Assembly (NCBI GenBank): GCA_964543485.1
Contig: CAZIYI010000013.1
Coordinates: 1-13,552 of the forward strand
Direction of reading: 5' to 3'
Source of the DNA: UBA2259 sp964543485
GTDB taxonomy: Bacteria; Patescibacteriota; Dojkabacteria; SC72
Length of the DNA stretch: 13,552 nucleotides
The translations under genes and the position numbers were made by a program. The notes under the pieces are model-generated. The model was not told the DNA's origin, did not search any database, and was given only the letters and a program-made list of their open reading frames with translations. Positions 1 to 7,390 of the stretch are shown piece after piece (position 1 is the first letter of the stretch; every line of letters starts with the position of its first letter).

Positions 1-2
1 AG

Positions 3-113
3 AGAATGGAAGATAAAAAGAATATGAAGTGTTACGATTGGTTCTTCTGTACTAAGAAACTTTTAAAAACAGATATTGAGAAAAAGATAAAAGGTACTAA
101 GATCAAAAAGTAA
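3..113 (+). CDS. 3' end of a small Lys-rich protein of unknown function (partial or complete small ORF)
   Basis: The frame is open from the left edge to a TAA at 111-113. The visible residues are Lys-rich, with two cysteines and aromatic residues (CYDWFFC) followed by a basic tail ending KGTKIKK. An ATG at 6-8 could start a 35-residue protein, but the frame is also open to the edge, so this may be the C-terminus of a longer gene. The TAA is followed at once by TAG in another frame, and the next gene starts 18 nt downstream, so co-transcription is plausible. I do not recognise a family. Confidence 0.4.
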   Translation, partial: RMEDKKNMKCYDWFFCTKKLLKTDIEKKIKGTKIKK

Positions 114-131
114 TAGTTTGTAAATACAAAA

Positions 132-665
132 TTGAATACTCAACAAATAATATTTTTAACAATTAATCTTGTAGGAGGACCACTTGTACTCCTGAGTTAT
201 GTAATTGGGCTTAAAGCAGGAAAGAGTGCCGATATTCTCTGGGGTGGTACACCTAAAAGAATAAGGGGTGTTTATACCCTATCAATGTTAATTAGTGCAA
301 CATCATTACTAGTTACAACTGTATTCATATTCTTGATATTAAATAACGGTGATATTGAATTACCGTACTATTTAAATACAAATATATTCAATATACTCTA
401 TTCAGTATTGTTACTCTTCTCTGCAATATGGATACCTTTAGTTAATGTAATGGTAAATAAACCATCCAAACTGATATGGTTATCTATTAGATTTGGCTTA
501 ATATTAGTAGGTTTATCTGCTTTAGGCATATTTATATTACTATTGGGAATAATACCTCAACCAACAGGTTTACTCTACTGGACATCAGTAGTTGGAATGG
601 CAATATTTTTCATGCACACAGAAATATTAGATGCTCTCCTCTGGCCATACTTTTGGAAGAAGTAA
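132..665 (+). CDS. Five-helix integral membrane protein, function unknown
   Basis: The product is 177 residues and very hydrophobic. Predicted membrane segments lie at about 6-27, 48-70, 85-106, 113-139 and 146-170, with short loops and a basic loop (TPKRIRG, 40-46) between helices 1 and 2. The second loop (71-84) is polar and acidic. The start is uncertain: the frame is closed by TAG at 114-116, and the only usual start before the first helix is TTG at 132. No ribosome binding site precedes it, and the AGGAGG at 173-178 lies inside the gene with no usable start after it. The gene is convergent with the 688-2040 gene, with 22 nt between stops. There is no transporter, enzyme or sensor motif that I can name. 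The reading frame is convincing; the function is not known. Confidence 0.75.
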   Translation: MNTQQIIFLTINLVGGPLVLLSYVIGLKAGKSADILWGGTPKRIRGVYTLSMLISATSLLVTTVFIFLILNNGDIELPYYLNTNIFNILYSVLLLFSAIWIPLVNVMVNKPSKLIWLSIRFGLILVGLSALGIFILLLGIIPQPTGLLYWTSVVGMAIFFMHTEILDALLWPYFWKK

Positions 666-687
666 TACCCTGTTTAAAATTCAATAA

Positions 688-2040
688 TTATTCATCAAAT
701 ATCTCATCCCCATATCTTGAAGCATCACCACCAAACTTCCAATACAAATCCTTCCCAATTGAAATGCTTGGTCTATAGTCGCCATCTACAATTCCAAAGT
801 CAACAATTGTGAATGTTTCAACCTTAGGAGTTGATAAAGTTACTTCTTTTTCACTTATAAAGGTACAATCCATCTGATTATTAGTAGGACAATCATAGTT
901 TCTAATTATCTGCTTATAGGTAGTAGTTGTTAAAATATCTCCATTTAAAACCCATTTACCAACCTTTTCGATTTTCTCTTCTTCAGCAGACATTGAATTT
1001 GGATAGTAATGGAAATTACCTGATGGGAAGAAATGATATTTCTCGGACCAACCTGCAGCCATAACCTGATTTTGTTGCCAAATACCTTGAAGAAGGAAAC
1101 CATCACAATCAACATCAAAATTATCAGAAACAGGATAATCCTTAAATAAAGAACAAGGTGGCCTATCTTGACCACTATATATAACTTTATACGCATTATC
1201 CATTTTATAAAAGTACACTATATGCCCAGTCCTTCTTCCAAAAATACTTGCGATAGTAATATTCTCACCTTGGCTAACAATCTCGGCTATTACACCTTGA
1301 TTTTGTTCTCCAGCATCACCCAAAGCTCTTAACAAATATAGTTGTTCATCTTCTACCTTTTTTAATTCTGCACTACTACATGTTATATATAAACTAGAAT
1401 TTACATCTTTCTGTTCATAGGAATACAAATCTGGATCAACAACCACATTACATCTATAATTATCCTTCTCAAAGCTTTCCATATAATCATAGAAGGATTC
1501 ATCATCAAAACTCTTTGATGAAGTATTCACATTCTTGACGAATTTATTATCAGTAAATACTGTTCGAATCTTGACAAGGGTTTCTCTAACAAGTGACTGG
1601 TCATCCTTTAGTTGATTATAAGCATTCAAAGTTAACATCTCTGTAGCGAAATTTGAAGGAAATGACAAATTCGACCCACTATTATTAACCCACCAAACAT
1701 ATGACTTACTTGTTTCTTGAAATGGTGCTTCCTTAGAAGATATTCTATCTATTATTTCTCTCATTACAGATAAAAACTCTTCGTCAACTTTTTCTTCTGT
1801 TTCTTCATCAATTTCCTCTTCGGAATTCTCCTCTGTTTCTTCATTCTCATTAGGGGTTACTATAGTTTGTTTTGGAGATTCATACTCATCAGAAAATGAT
1901 ACAACAATATCAATAATTGCATATATCACTAAGAGAATGATTACTACTATTACTATTATTCTTATAATACGAAAAATTGGGTTCTTTGAAATCTTATCTA
2001 TCCTATCTCTATTTATATATTTTGATATAGTGTTGGGCAT
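688..2040 (-). CDS. Membrane-anchored, Cys-paired extracellular protein in an ABC transporter operon
   Basis: This 450-residue protein starts at ATG 2040. A short basic N-terminus (1-28) precedes one strong membrane segment (about 24-48). An acidic, probably disordered linker follows (65-88, almost all Glu/Asp), then a large polar domain of about 350 residues. The polar domain holds six cysteines that fall into three close pairs (197/221, 296/312, 384/392), as expected for disulfides outside the membrane. The segment at 335-375 (HFFPSGNFHYYP … GKWVLNGDILTT) reads like a small beta-sheet or lipocalin-like module, but this is only an impression. The gene is third in a minus-strand unit, 48 nt after the permease stop, with no clear promoter in the gap. 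The likely role is an outside-facing partner or substrate-side subunit of the ABC pair; that is inference from position only. Confidence 0.8.
   Translation of the reverse strand: MPNTISKYINRDRIDKISKNPIFRIIRIIVIVVIILLVIYAIIDIVVSFSDEYESPKQTIVTPNENEETEENSEEEIDEETEEKVDEEFLSVMREIIDRISSKEAPFQETSKSYVWWVNNSGSNLSFPSNFATEMLTLNAYNQLKDDQSLVRETLVKIRTVFTDNKFVKNVNTSSKSFDDESFYDYMESFEKDNYRCNVVVDPDLYSYEQKDVNSSLYITCSSAELKKVEDEQLYLLRALGDAGEQNQGVIAEIVSQGENITIASIFGRRTGHIVYFYKMDNAYKVIYSGQDRPPCSLFKDYPVSDNFDVDCDGFLLQGIWQQNQVMAAGWSEKYHFFPSGNFHYYPNSMSAEEEKIEKVGKWVLNGDILTTTTYKQIIRNYDCPTNNQMDCTFISEKEVTLSTPKVETFTIVDFGIVDGDYRPSISIGKDLYWKFGGDASRYGDEIFDE
1796..1844 (-). repeat. 36-bp-period duplication inside the acidic linker of the anchored protein
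   Basis: The 13-base string TCTGTTTCTTCAT (plus strand) occurs at 1796-1808 and again at 1832-1844, exactly 36 bp apart. In the protein this gives two EETEE blocks 12 residues apart inside the acidic linker. It looks like a small in-frame duplication that lengthened a disordered spacer. A repeat of this kind could vary in copy number between strains. Confidence 0.6.
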
Positions 2041-2088
2041 TATAAAAAGACTTAATTTATTGTATTTGCACTTAATTATAATTATTTT

Positions 2089-3372
2089 CTATTCATACCT
2101 CAATGCCTTTACAGGATCCAATCTTGCTGCTTTCATGGCTGGGTATATACCAGCTATAACACCTACTAATATACTGCTTACTGTAATTATTAATGCATTA
2201 CCTACTTGGAAATAGAAAAACTTATCAATTGCACTAAAGCCCTGTTCATTTAACACCTGAACTATAAATGGATCAGCTATTTGCATCATTGCATATGTAA
2301 TACCCAATCCCAATATACCCCCAATGAACCCTATCATTCCAGATTGGATTAAGAATATTACTAATACTTGTATGTTAGAAGCCCCAATAGCTTTGATAAT
2401 ACCTATCTCTCTAGTTTGTTCATATATACTCATTATCATGGTATTGATAATTCCTATTGATGCAACTAGTGCTGAAATAGAACCAAATACTATCAAGGCA
2501 ATTGTTAAGCCACTTGTTAAGGTAGAAATAAAATCTACAACCGTTTTTGTAGACATTACAGAAAGCCCCATATCCTCTGTCATAATCCTTTCAACATTGG
2601 ATGTCTCTTCATCCTTTGTATGAACTAATAGCTGTGAATATCCTATCTTATCAAGATACTCATTCTTACTATCAAACCCACCCATATCCACTAAGATATT
2701 CAATGCTTTATCTGTACTTATCCAGAATGGCTTATTCGCAGTTTCTACTACTCCCTGAACAACAAATTCATACTCCTTATCAATCATATTTTTATTCGCT
2801 GCAGACATGAAAGAGGAAGATACACTCTTTGCAATAACTTTCTTCCCTAATATTTCATCATTTGTAGTTTCAAAAAATGAAACCACAAAATCACTAATGA
2901 ATATACCATTCTCTTCAAGCACTGGATTCTCTCCATCAAAGCTTCCGAATGTAGAATCATCACCAGGAACAGACATCGCCTGAAGTATTTGAGTAGGATA
3001 TGGGATACTGTCTCCTTCAAGATATATCTCTAAGCCATTTAATACAAACATTGAATCTACAAGCTTTACACCATCAAGATTTTCAATCTCTGTCTTTACT
3101 CTCTCATCAACTATAATTGGTTCTTTTTTCTCTACCTCCTTGGTCGGTGCAGAAAGCATTCCTCCAAACATCATATCCTGAGATGAAACATAGAGATCTG
3201 TTGGCTTAAATACAGAACTAAATTGAGTGAGTATTGCTCTTTGTAAATCTGTCATTCCAAAAAGAATAAAGGTCATCAGCATAACTGCAATAGTAATACC
3301 TAAACTTGTAAACATAGTTCTTAACTTTCTTCTTGATATTAAATCTAGTGCATATTTAAACATTTTTACCAT
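2089..3372 (-). CDS. ABC transporter permease, FtsX/MacB family
   Basis: This 427-residue permease has the usual MacB/LolC-type layout. A first membrane helix at about 19-41 follows the conserved SRRKLRTM entry. A large outside (MacB_PCD-like) domain spans about 42-285. Three C-terminal helices lie at about 288-316, 335-363 and 393-415. The coupling stretch YEQTREIGIIKAIGA (317-331) and the C-terminal signature YPAMKAARLDPVKAL (410-424) are typical of the family. It starts either at ATG 3372, overlapping the ATPase gene by 17 nt, or at ATG 3363, overlapping by 8 nt; both imply translational coupling. Family members act as dimers with a cytosolic ATPase. They use mechanical motion to move lipoproteins, peptides or drugs, or to control cell-wall enzymes, rather than forming a classic channel. 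The substrate cannot be read from the sequence. Confidence 0.93.
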   Translation of the reverse strand: MVKMFKYALDLISRRKLRTMFTSLGITIAVMLMTFILFGMTDLQRAILTQFSSVFKPTDLYVSSQDMMFGGMLSAPTKEVEKKEPIIVDERVKTEIENLDGVKLVDSMFVLNGLEIYLEGDSIPYPTQILQAMSVPGDDSTFGSFDGENPVLEENGIFISDFVVSFFETTNDEILGKKVIAKSVSSSFMSAANKNMIDKEYEFVVQGVVETANKPFWISTDKALNILVDMGGFDSKNEYLDKIGYSQLLVHTKDEETSNVERIMTEDMGLSVMSTKTVVDFISTLTSGLTIALIVFGSISALVASIGIINTMIMSIYEQTREIGIIKAIGASNIQVLVIFLIQSGMIGFIGGILGLGITYAMMQIADPFIVQVLNEQGFSAIDKFFYFQVGNALIITVSSILVGVIAGIYPAMKAARLDPVKALRYE

Positions 3373-4018
3373 CTACTAAAGTAATTACTCTATCTGTTTT
3401 TTTAGCAATCTCTTTATCATGAGTGACTAATATTACAGTGACCTTCTCTTTCTTGTTTAACTCTCTTAAAAGAGTCACTATTGATTCACCAGTTTTACTA
3501 TCAAGATTTCCTGTTGGTTCATCTGCAAGTACAATATTTGGAGTATCTATTAGAGCCCTTGCAATTGCAACCCTTTGTGCCTGACCACCAGACAACTCTT
3601 TAGGAAGATGCTTTCTTCTATCTCTAAGATTAACCATATCTAGAAGATACTCTAACCTTTTACCGATATCCAAACCTTTACTTCCAGTAAACTTGTATGG
3701 AAGTAGAATATTTTCTTCAACAGTAAGAGATGGGATGAGGTAAAACTGTTGAAAAACAGTTCCCACAATATGTCTTCGATAGAAATTAGGATTGTACTCC
3801 TTTATATCCCTATCACTAATCAGTATTTTACCAGTATATCCCCAATCTAAACCACCTAAAATATTTAGTAGTGTTGATTTTCCTGAACCAGAAGATCCTA
3901 CTATAGATAGGAATTCACCTTTCTCAATATCAAAAGAAACTCCTCTCAATGCCTCTACAGAGACCTGTTTACTCATAACATACTTCCTTTTTAAATCTTT
4001 AATCTGGATATATGACAT
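3356..4018 (-). CDS. ABC transporter ATP-binding protein, MacB/LolD type
   Basis: The 220-residue length matches a stand-alone nucleotide-binding subunit. All motifs are present: Walker A GSSGSGKST (41-49), Q-loop Gln 90/91 in VFQQFYLIP, signature LSGGQ (142-146), Walker B IVLADEP (162-168), D-loop NLDS (171-174) and H-loop His200 in VTHD. The signature is followed by AQR instead of the common QQR, a minor variant. The GTVFQQFYLIPSLTVEEN stretch is typical of the MacB/LolD group, and the adjacent permease agrees. The protein powers the permease at the inner face of the membrane by ATP hydrolysis. It is the first gene of the unit, reads from a good promoter at 4046-4074, and has no Shine-Dalgarno before ATG 4018. 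Confidence 0.95.
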   Translation of the reverse strand: MSYIQIKDLKRKYVMSKQVSVEALRGVSFDIEKGEFLSIVGSSGSGKSTLLNILGGLDWGYTGKILISDRDIKEYNPNFYRRHIVGTVFQQFYLIPSLTVEENILLPYKFTGSKGLDIGKRLEYLLDMVNLRDRRKHLPKELSGGQAQRVAIARALIDTPNIVLADEPTGNLDSKTGESIVTLLRELNKKEKVTVILVTHDKEIAKKTDRVITLVDGKNV

Positions 4019-4045
4019 ATTATTAATATGAAATTAACAGTATTT

Positions 4046-4074
4046 AGTATATATCAAATATGAATCAGTGTTAA
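4046..4074 (-). promoter_or_regulatory. Sigma-70-type promoter of the ABC operon
   Basis: On the minus strand, TTAACA (4069-4074) and TATACT (4046-4051) are separated by exactly 17 bp; each matches the consensus at five of six positions. The predicted transcription start is near 4039, about 21 nt before ATG 4018. No Shine-Dalgarno motif lies in that leader. The promoter separates the ABC unit from the upstream 4118-4555 gene. Confidence 0.7.
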
Positions 4075-4117
4075 TGATTAGAACAAGAAACTCTACTTTG
4101 TAATATGAAAACCCGAT

Positions 4118-4555
4118 TTAAAGCGTGTTTCTTCTGATTACTCTCTCTGAATACTGATCGTGAAGAGATTTATCCCCTATCAAAACACCTTCAGATTGAT
4201 ATGTAATAGTAAAATCTTCTCCAAATATCATTATTTGCTTTTGTAAATCTGTAATATCCATTGGCTCCTCTACAACAATTCCCATTGCCTCTTCGATCAA
4301 TGTAAACAGTAGTCCTTCATTATCGAAATCTACACTCTTAAGTAATTCTCTAGAGTTATTTTTATTTTGTGTGTCAGCAACTATTTGAAACAGTTTAATA
4401 TCTGAAGTGCCATTTAATGAATATCCAAAACATTTATCAGTACCTTTTACGTTTGTTTCATACCAACATATGACTTGATTCCCATTCATTTCAAAAATAT
4501 TACTGTTTAAAACATTAGTTATCCCTGTTTCGTAAAATTTTGAATCTGTAAACAT
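4118..4555 (-). CDS. Hypothetical soluble protein, 145 aa
   Basis: This is a soluble, mildly acidic protein without membrane segment or signal peptide, and I do not recognise a family. It has two cysteines (30 and 42), a beta-rich looking first half (NQVICWYETN, FGYSLNG, IKLFQIVAD) and a helix-prone acidic stretch around 74-95. The C-terminus is basic (SERVIRRNTL). The start ATG 4555 has no ribosome binding site. The gene follows the 4595-5272 gene by 39 nt in the same direction, with no clear promoter between, so the two are probably one transcript. Downstream, 99 nt separate it from the ABC operon. Confidence 0.65.
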   Translation of the reverse strand: MFTDSKFYETGITNVLNSNIFEMNGNQVICWYETNVKGTDKCFGYSLNGTSDIKLFQIVADTQNKNNSRELLKSVDFDNEGLLFTLIEEAMGIVVEEPMDITDLQKQIMIFGEDFTITYQSEGVLIGDKSLHDQYSERVIRRNTL

Positions 4556-4594
4556 ATAGAATAAACATAAATAATTTAAATAATTGATTTTATC

Positions 4595-5272
4595 CTAGAC
4601 CTCATCATTAACAAGAACAAATGGAGGATGATTGTACATTTTACATTCAGATTCTTTAAGATTTTTAACCTTAAACTCTTTTCTGTTAATCTCTCTAATC
4701 CTATTTAAAATAAAAACGTACTTCTCATAATCTGTAAATTGAGAAATATCTCCCCTAAAGTAATTAAAAGGATATGCTTTAGATAGTTGAGAGTAGTTTA
4801 ACAGTAGTTCGAGATACTTCTCTACTCTTGGGAATATATCTTTTATAAATTTACCCCCTTCAGGAATTCTAAAAGATTTAAACTTAAGAGATTGTTTGCC
4901 TGGACTCAAATGGATATCATCATCTTTTACTATTCTATCAGCATACACCCCTATCACATTATTCCAATTCATATTACTAACCAACATTCTATTTATCTTA
5001 TCATTAGGAAATTGATTTTTCTTAAACCAATATGGAACTAAATGGGATATCAATATAGACTTGTTTTCATCTTGCATAGAAACATATACATTACTCATAT
5101 CCTTTCTCGAATCAGTATATGTAAAACTAACACCCTTTTGAAATGCTTCAAACTTAAGTAAAGGATCTGATTTAAAATGACTGTTTATAATTTCAAGCTC
5201 TTCGGAGTCTTCTATTGTTATTTCAAAAGGAGAAGTACTCTCCTCAAACTCACTCATACAGTAATTAGCCAT
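4595..5272 (-). CDS. Hypothetical soluble protein, 225 aa
   Basis: This soluble protein has no membrane helix or signal peptide and I recognise no family. The first third is acidic (EFEESTSPFE, EDSEELEI). The middle has alternating hydrophobic residues suggesting sheet (GVSFTYT, NVYVSMQ, SILISHLVPYWF). The last third is helical and basic (150-208), ending in a PPFVLVNDEV tail. Two possible starts exist: ATG 5272, and ATG 5257 five residues later; the promoter at 5287-5315 fits the first, leaving a leader of about 8 nt. It lies 56 nt downstream of the glycosidase gene and 39 nt upstream of another unknown gene. A role in the sugar-related cluster is possible but rests only on position. Confidence 0.68.
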   Translation of the reverse strand: MANYCMSEFEESTSPFEITIEDSEELEIINSHFKSDPLLKFEAFQKGVSFTYTDSRKDMSNVYVSMQDENKSILISHLVPYWFKKNQFPNDKINRMLVSNMNWNNVIGVYADRIVKDDDIHLSPGKQSLKFKSFRIPEGGKFIKDIFPRVEKYLELLLNYSQLSKAYPFNYFRGDISQFTDYEKYVFILNRIREINRKEFKVKNLKESECKMYNHPPFVLVNDEV

Positions 5273-5286
5273 ATCTTAGAGTAGTT

Positions 5287-5315
5287 ATTATAGTGTATAT
5301 ACTGGCTTAAAACAA
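5287..5315 (-). promoter_or_regulatory. Promoter of the two-gene hypothetical unit (5272-4118)
   Basis: On the minus strand, TTGTTT (5310-5315) and a perfect TATAAT (5287-5292) are 17 bp apart. The predicted start is near 5280, giving a leader of about 8 nt before ATG 5272. This implies that the two unknown genes can be expressed separately from the upstream HAD-glycosidase pair. Confidence 0.6.
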
Positions 5316-5328
5316 CAGTTATTGATAA

Positions 5329-6309
5329 CTAACCAATCGTTGAAAACCTTATCTGTTTAATTATTTCACTATGCTGCGAACTTAGTTCTTTATTGTAAAT
5401 TTTCAAAGCCAATTTCTCAACTCCCCATAACCGAAGAAGTTTATATTCATAATCAGTAGGAAAATACTTATAACAATTATCTAAAAGATATTTAAAATCA
5501 CTAAAAGAATTCCCTGGAGAATCAGCCCTACCCCACGGCTCAAACTGTCCTTCAGATATCTCTAACCCAAAGTGCCTTGTTTTTTGCAATCTCTTTAATT
5601 TCTTAATACTCATATTAAAAAGGTCGAACCCACTCAATGGCTCAATTAAAGGTCGATTAGGTAAGCGAAAGTAGTAATTGAATCCCAATATTAAAGCGTC
5701 CGGATTATACAAACCTCTATCTTGAGAATATTGAAATATTTTTAATATCCTTTTTATATTTCTTCTTCCTGCTGAATTAATCATTACCTTATTATTTGGG
5801 AAATACTCTTTTAAAATTTTCATTGTATCAAGTACGTACTTATTAGACATTGTGATTCCTACTCTTCCAAACTTGTAAAACGGTTCGTTATCTAATTGAA
5901 ATACAACATCTTTTAAGCTGTCACCATACTCTTGTTTGATACTACTTAGTAAATTGTTTAAATACTCAAAGGAGTGTTTAGCCAACTCTGAATTAGATTT
6001 AATTTTGTTTACTTCTAAATCTTTTAAAACATTAGGTATATGTTCCTCTGGCCATCTAAATACTTTGATAGGACCGATATTTAAACATATTCTCGAGCTA
6101 TTTTTTAACACATATCTAATATATTTATCATAGTAAGATATAGATATCGTATTTTGACTACCTACTACATTCCACCTTATTCCTAGACGAATATCTTTAA
6201 TACCTAAATCTGTATTAACAATTTTTAATAGTTTGAAAGCATCATCACTCCCTATCTTCTTACAATACTCTGGTGAAAATGAAGCACCTAATACTAAATC
6301 GTTAAACAT
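5329..6309 (-). CDS. Clan-A (TIM-barrel) glycoside hydrolase, cellulase-family-like, cytoplasmic
   Basis: The 326-residue protein fits a single (beta/alpha)8 barrel. Key features in order are GASFSPEY (8-15) at strand 1, Arg41/Arg45 in RLGIRW at strand 2, and RWPEEHIP (85-92) after strand 3. The acid/base Asn-Glu-Pro sits at 141-143 in QLDNEPF. The probable nucleophile Glu253 is in ISEGQFEPWG (251-260) at strand 7, and Trp295 is in RLWG at strand 8. Both catalytic glutamates are present, so it is likely active on a beta-glycoside by the retaining mechanism. The substrate cannot be read. I remember similar FSPxY/RWPExHIP/ExPWG proteins from many CPR genomes. There is no signal peptide or membrane segment, so it should act in the cytoplasm. 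It starts 19 nt after the HAD gene stop, indicating an operon. Confidence 0.82.
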   Translation of the reverse strand: MFNDLVLGASFSPEYCKKIGSDDAFKLLKIVNTDLGIKDIRLGIRWNVVGSQNTISISYYDKYIRYVLKNSSRICLNIGPIKVFRWPEEHIPNVLKDLEVNKIKSNSELAKHSFEYLNNLLSSIKQEYGDSLKDVVFQLDNEPFYKFGRVGITMSNKYVLDTMKILKEYFPNNKVMINSAGRRNIKRILKIFQYSQDRGLYNPDALILGFNYYFRLPNRPLIEPLSGFDLFNMSIKKLKRLQKTRHFGLEISEGQFEPWGRADSPGNSFSDFKYLLDNCYKYFPTDYEYKLLRLWGVEKLALKIYNKELSSQHSEIIKQIRFSTIG

Positions 6310-6328
6310 ATTTTAATATGGAGAATAA

Positions 6329-7024
6329 TTAATTAATCAATTCTAAATATGACTCTACTACATAATCACTAAGTTGATAGACAAAATCATCATTCCAACC
6401 CTTATTCAATACTCCAATAGTAAAGAGATTAGCACCTTTTGCAGATTGTAAACCGTAAAAAGAATCTTCGAAAGCTACACACTCACTTTCTTTAATATTT
6501 AAATACTCTACTCCCTTTATAAAAATATCCGGTGCTGGTTTTCCTCTAACTATGGAGTGTCTATCAAAAATCTTTTCAAAATGATTAAGTATATTAAAAT
6601 GTGTAAGAATTCTTTCAACATGCTCCTTTCTTGAAGATGTAACTATTATTTTCTTTTTTTTAATAATATCTTTGTTTTCTAAAAACTCTTTAATACCAGG
6701 TAATAGATATATTTCATTATTTATCTTCTCTTCAATCAACCTCTTTTTATTTACATAGAATTGATCATTTATTTCATCAGCAGAAAACTCTCTTACATTA
6801 TTCCTAATTAAATACTCAGTAATACCATTTTTTGAACCCTTACCTGATATGTATGTCATAAAATCATTTTTAGTAAATTCTAGATTATAAAGTTCTTTGA
6901 AAAGTAATCTAAATGCATCTACATTAAGATTATCCAGATTTACCAATGTACCATCAAAATCAAAAAGTAATGCTTTAGCATTCACTATTTTTTCTTTTAC
7001 TTCCTCAATACTATTCATATTCAT
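6329..7024 (-). CDS. HAD-family hydrolase, beta-phosphoglucomutase/phosphatase-like
   Basis: The length of 231 residues is typical. Motif I is FDFDGTL (21-27), with Asp22 as nucleophile and Asp24 as acid/base. Motif II is Thr129/Ser130 in VTSSRKEH, motif III is Lys162 in RGKPAPD, and motif IV is Glu186-Asp187 in AFEDSFYG. A four-helix cap lies between motif I and II (about 35-100). This is the subfamily I layout shared by beta-phosphoglucomutase, phosphoglycolate phosphatase and sugar-phosphate phosphatases. Its position directly upstream of a glycosidase favours a sugar phosphate as substrate, but that is inference. ATG 7024 and ATG 7018 are both possible starts. The start codon lies inside a 16-bp palindrome and the gene diverges from the one at 7121. 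Confidence 0.88.
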   Translation of the reverse strand: MNMNSIEEVKEKIVNAKALLFDFDGTLVNLDNLNVDAFRLLFKELYNLEFTKNDFMTYISGKGSKNGITEYLIRNNVREFSADEINDQFYVNKKRLIEEKINNEIYLLPGIKEFLENKDIIKKKKIIVTSSRKEHVERILTHFNILNHFEKIFDRHSIVRGKPAPDIFIKGVEYLNIKESECVAFEDSFYGLQSAKGANLFTIGVLNKGWNDDFVYQLSDYVVESYLELIN

Positions 7025-7033
7025 ATATGAATA
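7018..7033. promoter_or_regulatory. 16-bp perfect palindrome over the HAD gene start codon
   Basis: TATTCATATATGAATA reads the same on both strands and contains the HAD start codon (7022-7024, minus). Its position at the start of a transcript, next to a divergent promoter region, suits an operator for a dimeric repressor. It consists almost only of A and T, so chance is a real alternative in this AT-rich sequence. Confidence 0.3.
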
Positions 7034-7034
7034 A

Positions 7035-7065
7035 ATTCTATCAAATTCAACATAATATTGTACAA
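7035..7065 (-). promoter_or_regulatory. Possible promoter of the HAD-glycosidase unit
   Basis: On the minus strand TAGAAT (7035-7040) is a fair -10 box and would start transcription near 7028, giving a leader of only about 3 nt. The -35 region is poor: GTACAA at 17 bp or TTGTAC at 19 bp, both within the TTGTACAA palindrome (7058-7065) that also forms the -35 of the opposite promoter. Confidence 0.3.
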
Positions 7066-7086
7066 AAGGTGATTCTGTTGTATAAT
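7058..7086 (+). promoter_or_regulatory. Promoter of the small CPxC protein gene
   Basis: TTGTAC (7058-7063) and a perfect TATAAT (7081-7086) are 17 bp apart. The predicted transcription start is near 7093, with a leader of about 28 nt to ATG 7121. The -10 box is flanked by GTTG (7077-7080) and CAAC (7089-7092), a short inverted repeat that may or may not matter. Confidence 0.6.
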
Positions 7087-7120
7087 ATCAACGTTTTTAA
7101 CATATTAAAGAAAAAATATT

Positions 7121-7390
7121 ATGTCTATGTATTATAAAAGAAACGGAGAAGCAGAATGGTGCCCTACATGTACTCATGAGAAAGATGGTAAACCAACTAT
7201 TAACCCTGGTTCAAGAAATGAAGAAAAAAAATTTGATGGAACAGTAGAATCCGCAAAAAGATTATGGGAATGGTTTCAAAAGGGAATACTATCCTTGGAG
7301 GATTTTAATTATGGCATATCAAGAAATGCAGAACATATCGGTATTACTACGGGGAATCTGCTCGAACATGTTGGTATATCTATAGATTAG
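7121..7390 (+). CDS. Small hypothetical protein with one CPxC motif, possibly truncated by a TAG
   Basis: This 89-residue protein has an aromatic-basic N-terminus, then WCPTC (Cys14, Cys17), a Gly/Pro/Asn loop and two helix-prone segments (about 41-63 and 64-87) ending EHVGISID. A single CxxC pair could bind metal only as a dimer or with other residues, or could be redox-active; neither can be decided. ATG 7121 and ATG 7127 are both possible starts, and only a weak purine run (AAAGAAAAAA) precedes them. The frame stays open for another 23 codons after the TAG at 7388-7390 and reads like protein, so the original gene may have been longer (see the separate entry). It diverges from the HAD gene across a shared 97-nt regulatory region. 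Confidence 0.7.
   Translation: MSMYYKRNGEAEWCPTCTHEKDGKPTINPGSRNEEKKFDGTVESAKRLWEWFQKGILSLEDFNYGISRNAEHIGITTGNLLEHVGISID

Noticed and set aside
173..178. AGGAGG resembling a strong Shine-Dalgarno near the first membrane protein
   Set aside because: The only nearby start, TTG at 184-186, is in another frame and meets TGA after two codons. No in-frame ATG, GTG or TTG follows at a useful distance. The hexamer is explained by coding for Val-Gly-Gly-Pro.
663..690. Possible bidirectional terminator between the convergent genes ending at 665 and 688
   Set aside because: The 22-nt gap has AT-rich sequence but no stem of useful length followed by a T-run. The same holds for the gaps at 10618-10624 and 13110-13112.
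1937..2215. Plus-strand open frame spanning the gap between the anchored protein and the permease
   Set aside because: It runs antisense through the membrane-helix codons of one gene and the C-terminus of another. Its hydrophobic isoleucine-rich start is the reverse complement of an AT-rich helix, not a real gene.
6313..6340. TTGATT and TATTAA 16 bp apart upstream of the glycosidase
   Set aside because: The predicted transcription start would fall within or beyond the ATG at 6309, both boxes are only four-of-six matches, and the 19-nt gap to the HAD gene already implies co-transcription.
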